A model generated the notes under the pieces. That model ran no database searches. It saw only the letters and a list, made by a program, of their open reading frames with translations, and was not told the origin of the DNA. Below, in pieces: positions 63,310 through 64,000 of a stretch of 64,000 nucleotides of DNA (position 1 is its first letter; the number at the start of each line of letters is the position of its first letter). This DNA comes from JAPOXR01 sp964291445 (GTDB lineage Bacteria; Pseudomonadota; Alphaproteobacteria; Rhodobacterales; Rhodobacteraceae), in contig OZ219862.1 of the NCBI GenBank assembly GCA_964291445.2, forward strand, positions 1,116,001-1,180,000, in the 5' to 3' direction. The position numbers and the translations under genes were made by a program.

Positions 63310-64000
63310 ATGACCGCGCAAAGTGAGATCACCGCCAGGAAGGCGGAAAGGGCGGAGCTGGGAGTCTTCGAGCGTTATCTGACCGCCTGGGTTGCACTCT
63401 GCATCGTCGCCGGGATCGCCTTGGGCCATGTATTCCCGGCCCCACTCAAAATCATCGGAAAGGCCGAAATCGCGAAGGTCAACATGCCCGTGGCGGTGCT
63501 CATCTGGCTGATGATCATCCCCATGCTGCTGAAGATCGAGTTCCGTGCATTGCACCACGTCAAAGAGCACTGGCGCGGTGTCGGCGTAACCCTGTTCATC
63601 AACTGGGCCGTGAAGCCGTTTTCCATGGCGGCCCTGGGAATGCTGTTCATCGGCTATCTGTTCCGGGACATGTTGCCTGCCGATCAGATCGATTCCTACA
63701 TTGCCGGACTGATCATCCTCGCCGCCGCACCCTGCACCGCCATGGTATTCGTGTGGAGCAACCTTTCGGATGGCGAACCGCACTTCACGCTGACCCAGGT
63801 GGCGTTGAACGATGCCATCATGATATTCGCCTTCGCGCCGATTGTCGGGCTCTTGCTGGGTCTTTCGTCCATCATCGTCCCCTGGGATACGCTGTTGATC
63901 TCCGTTTTTGCGTTCATCGTCGCTCCGGTGATCGTGTCGCAAATCTTGCGTTCGTATCTCTTGAAGAGCGGTGGCGAACCTGCCCTGGCCAGGGTCCTGG
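63310..64000 (+). CDS. acr3: ACR3-type arsenite efflux permease (partial, runs off end)
   Basis: The first 230 residues are present. A 20-residue hydrophilic N-terminus precedes membrane segments LTAWVALCIVAGIALGHVF, VAVLIWLMIIPMLLKIEF and others. The hallmark APCTAMVFVWSNLSDGEP near residue 150 carries the conserved Cys of ACR3 arsenite/H+ antiporters. ATG 63310 directly abuts the ArsR-ArsC stop, so they form one operon: ArsC reduces arsenate and ACR3 exports arsenite. The 3' end is beyond the window. Confidence 0.93.
   Translation, partial: MTAQSEITARKAERAELGVFERYLTAWVALCIVAGIALGHVFPAPLKIIGKAEIAKVNMPVAVLIWLMIIPMLLKIEFRALHHVKEHWRGVGVTLFINWAVKPFSMAALGMLFIGYLFRDMLPADQIDSYIAGLIILAAAPCTAMVFVWSNLSDGEPHFTLTQVALNDAIMIFAFAPIVGLLLGLSSIIVPWDTLLISVFAFIVAPVIVSQILRSYLLKSGGEPALARVL

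Noticed and set aside
1..64000. CRISPR arrays, tRNA or rRNA genes
   Set aside because: No regularly spaced direct repeats, cloverleaf-like segments or rRNA-like conserved blocks were noticed on reading; a covariance-model scan was not possible.

Overview
The window comes from a GC-rich alphaproteobacterium, most likely Rhodobacterales (Roseobacter/Rhodobacter relatives). This rests on gene-family resemblance and on a polyol locus laid out like the Rhodobacter smo operon (binding protein, two permeases, ATPase, mannitol dehydrogenase, SorC-type regulator). No rRNA, tRNA or CRISPR array was seen.

Region 1 (1-23,491, nearly all minus strand). A decayed exopolyphosphatase-like 3' end lies at the left edge. 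Beyond it is a continuous co-directional array. Read in transcription order it is smoC regulator, smoEFGK polyol ABC transporter, mtlK, a PfkB-type sugar kinase, glgP, glgB, glgC, glgA, glgX, malQ, pgm, pgi. The genes mostly overlap or sit tens of bases apart. Together they encode import of a hexitol, oxidation to fructose, phosphorylation, isomerisation to glucose-6-P and glucose-1-P, and synthesis and breakdown of glycogen. A truncated HAD phosphatase remnant closes the region.

Region 2 (about 23,500-39,900). This block looks richer in G+C. It holds a frameshifted dnaE (minus strand), then a tightly coupled plus-strand operon xdhA-xdhB-xdhC plus a BMP/nucleoside-type ABC transporter, which suggests purine uptake and oxidation. 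Facing it is a three-gene minus-strand operon joined by 4-base overlaps: an M19 dipeptidase homologue lacking several canonical metal ligands, a 562-aa protein I do not recognise, and a DUF3726 protein. Two hairpins lie between the convergent operons.

Region 3 (40,200-59,900). A catabolic neighbourhood: VOC protein, sugar epimerase, two SDRs, a GlxA-type regulator killed by two in-frame stops, a PuuE-like polysaccharide deacetylase, a fused DppD-DppF ATPase, MFS carrier, dihydropyrimidinase/hydantoinase-like hydrolase, isopenicillin-N-synthase-like oxygenase, DppB/DppC permeases and binding protein, a D-2-hydroxyacid dehydrogenase, an MttB-family methyltransferase broken by an exact 26-bp tandem duplication, and an M24 creatinase-like peptidase. 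A nitrogenous compound is the likely substrate, but its identity is not shown by the sequence.

Region 4 (59,900-64,000). Accessory DNA: an IS256-like transposase tail, an AbiEi/AbiEii toxin-antitoxin pair with a good promoter, an AT-rich gap, and an arsenic locus (ArsR-ArsC fusion with a frameshift, then an ACR3 efflux pump running off the end).

At least six genes carry disabling lesions. They range from clear decay (ppx, HAD, glxA, IS256) to single recent events (mttB, dnaE, arsR) that could also be sequencing or assembly errors.
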